Shown here in pieces: positions 6,607-7,635 of a DNA stretch of 7,635 nt. Made by a program: the position numbers and the translations under genes. The notes below the pieces were generated by a model, which had not been told where the DNA came from, ran no database searches, and worked only from the letters and a program-made list of their open reading frames with translations. Numbering within the stretch: position 1 is the first letter of the stretch; each line of letters starts with the position of its first letter. Source of the stretch: Methanomicrobiales archaeon (GTDB taxonomy: Archaea; Halobacteriota; Methanomicrobia; Methanomicrobiales; JACTUA01); the NCBI GenBank assembly GCA_028678635.1, contig JAJRDC010000084.1, forward strand, positions 1-7,635, given 5' to 3'.

Positions 6607-7569
6607 ATGGCCGGGATCCGGAGGGTTCTTGTCACCGGCGCCCACGGCTTCCTCGGTTCCCACCTGACGGCGTCCCTGCTGGAAGGGGGTTACGCGGTCA
6701 CGATCCTGAGGCGGGAGGGATCGGACCTCCGGCGGATCCGTCACCTCATGGACCGGATCATGACCGTGAACGCCGACCTGCGGGACCCGGACCAGGTCTT
6801 CTCCGCCGTCCGCACGGCGAAAGCCGATGCCATCCTCCACCTGGCCGCGTACTATGCCGTGGAGCATACGCCGGCCCAGATCGGCGTCATGGTGGATACG
6901 AACGTGCGGGGGGCGATGGCCCTCCTGGAGGCCGCCCGTCTGGAGAAGACACCCCTTTTCGTGAACACCAGCACCTGCACGGTGTACCGGGAGCAGGAGA
7001 CACCCCGTGCAGAGACGGACCCCGTTGCCCCCCAGAACCTCTACGATGTCACCAAGGTCCAGGCCGAGGATGCCTGCCGGTTCTACCGTGACCGGTTCGC
7101 TGTCCCTGTGGTCACCCTCCGCATCTTCCCGCCTTACGGGCCGGGTGACAACGAGCGGCGGCTGATCCCCTCGGTGATCCGGCATCTCCAGCAGGGCGAA
7201 AGCCCGCCCCTCACCTCCGGGACCCAGCGGTGGGACTTCGTCCACGCACGGGACATCGCCGCCGCCTACCTGGCGGTGCTCGCTGCACCGGACCGGGCCC
7301 TCAGGGGCGGGCTCTTCAACGTGGCAACGGGAGACGCGAGGACGGTCCGGGAAGTGGTGGAGCAGGTCCGGACCCTCCTGGGTTCCGGAACCGGGCTCCG
7401 GTGGGGAGCGGTCCCCCACCGGCGGAACGAGATCTGGCTGAACTCGGGGAACGCGGAGAAGATCAGGGCGATGCTGGGCTGGGAGCCCCGGGTGCCCCTG
7501 GCCCAGGGCCTGGCCGAGACCGTGGCCTGGTTCCGTGACCATCCTGTGAACCCGGAGAGACGCGGATGA
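6607..7569 (+). CDS. NAD-dependent epimerase/dehydratase (extended SDR), putative CDP-4-keto-sugar reductase
   Basis: A 320-residue extended SDR that binds NAD(P) and acts on a nucleotide sugar. Motifs in order are GAHGFLG (11-17, cofactor loop), NADLRD (55-60), ILHLAAYYAVE (76-86), NTSTCTVYR (120-128, catalytic Ser/Thr region), YDVTK (146-150, catalytic Tyr-Lys), RIFPPYGPGDNERRLIP (172-188), WDFVHARDIAAAYL (209-222) and LGWEP (290-294). In the usual SS-VYG motif the Gly is replaced by Arg. The PYGPGD-RLIP segment and context resemble reductases that finish CDP-linked deoxysugars (abequose, paratose or ascarylose type), but UDP-glucose 4-epimerase-like activity is an alternative. ATG 6607 is preceded by GAGGAG at 6591-6596, ten bases away, and lies 14 bp after the cupin stop. 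Its own stop overlaps the next gene (ATGA). The family is certain, the substrate is not. Confidence 0.82.
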   Translation: MAGIRRVLVTGAHGFLGSHLTASLLEGGYAVTILRREGSDLRRIRHLMDRIMTVNADLRDPDQVFSAVRTAKADAILHLAAYYAVEHTPAQIGVMVDTNVRGAMALLEAARLEKTPLFVNTSTCTVYREQETPRAETDPVAPQNLYDVTKVQAEDACRFYRDRFAVPVVTLRIFPPYGPGDNERRLIPSVIRHLQQGESPPLTSGTQRWDFVHARDIAAAYLAVLAAPDRALRGGLFNVATGDARTVREVVEQVRTLLGSGTGLRWGAVPHRRNEIWLNSGNAEKIRAMLGWEPRVPLAQGLAETVAWFRDHPVNPERRG

Positions 7570-7635
7570 GCCCCGGGTTGGACACTCCCGCAACGGGCGC
7601 CGGACCGCTGGTATCGATCTGCATCCCCACGTATA
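7566..7635 (+). CDS. Family 2 glycosyltransferase, N-terminal fragment cut by window edge
   Basis: Only 23 codons are visible, starting at ATG 7566, which overlaps the preceding stop as ATGA. GGAG at 7554-7557 lies eight bases upstream. After a short Pro/Gly-rich leader the translation reads GPLVSICIPTY (residues 13-23), the typical first beta-strand of GT-A glycosyltransferases of family GT2. It probably attaches a sugar, possibly the CDP-sugar made by the upstream genes, to a glycan or lipid carrier at the membrane. Acceptor, membrane segments and full length cannot be judged from this piece. Confidence 0.75.
   Translation, partial: MSPGLDTPATGAGPLVSICIPTY

Noticed and set aside
6565..7593. 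Long minus-strand open frame opposite the SDR gene
   Set aside because: Antisense shadow of a clear SDR with all catalytic motifs; no recognisable domain in the antisense translation.

Overview
This GC-rich window (roughly two-thirds G+C by eye) is most simply read as archaeal methanogen DNA, probably Methanomicrobiales. The evidence is a gene for methanogenesis marker protein 14, a family restricted to methanogens, a TATA-box promoter placed for a leaderless transcript, Shine-Dalgarno sites inside operons, and tight ATGA gene overlaps. The order-level assignment is inference from GC content and general protein character.

Layout: (1) 1-1990, plus strand: the 3' part of purD (purine synthesis) overlapping a complete argF (arginine synthesis) by 4 bp. 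(2) 2013-3887, minus strand, convergent with argF: methanogenesis marker 14 gene followed immediately by a small charged protein I do not recognise; the two look like one transcript. (3) 3888-4311: a 424-bp divergent non-coding region with a strong GC hairpin and a TATA box. (4) 4312-7635, plus strand: a five-gene nucleotide-sugar and glycan operon. It encodes a glucose-1-phosphate cytidylyltransferase homologue (RfbF-like), a CDP-glucose 4,6-dehydratase homologue (RfbG-like), a short RmlC-type cupin epimerase homologue, an extended-SDR reductase/epimerase, and the first 23 codons of a family 2 glycosyltransferase.

Working together, the first four operon genes would activate glucose-1-phosphate as CDP-glucose, convert it to CDP-4-keto-6-deoxyglucose, epimerise it, and reduce or epimerise it again. 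The glycosyltransferase would then use the product, presumably on an S-layer glycan or other surface polysaccharide. This resembles the bacterial ascarylose route but without the E1/E3 C3-deoxygenation genes in view, so the final sugar is open.

I see no mobile elements, CRISPR arrays, rRNA or tRNA genes. The points most worth a second look are the marker-14/small-protein pair, the atypical active sites in the CDP-sugar enzymes, and the hairpin in the divergent region.
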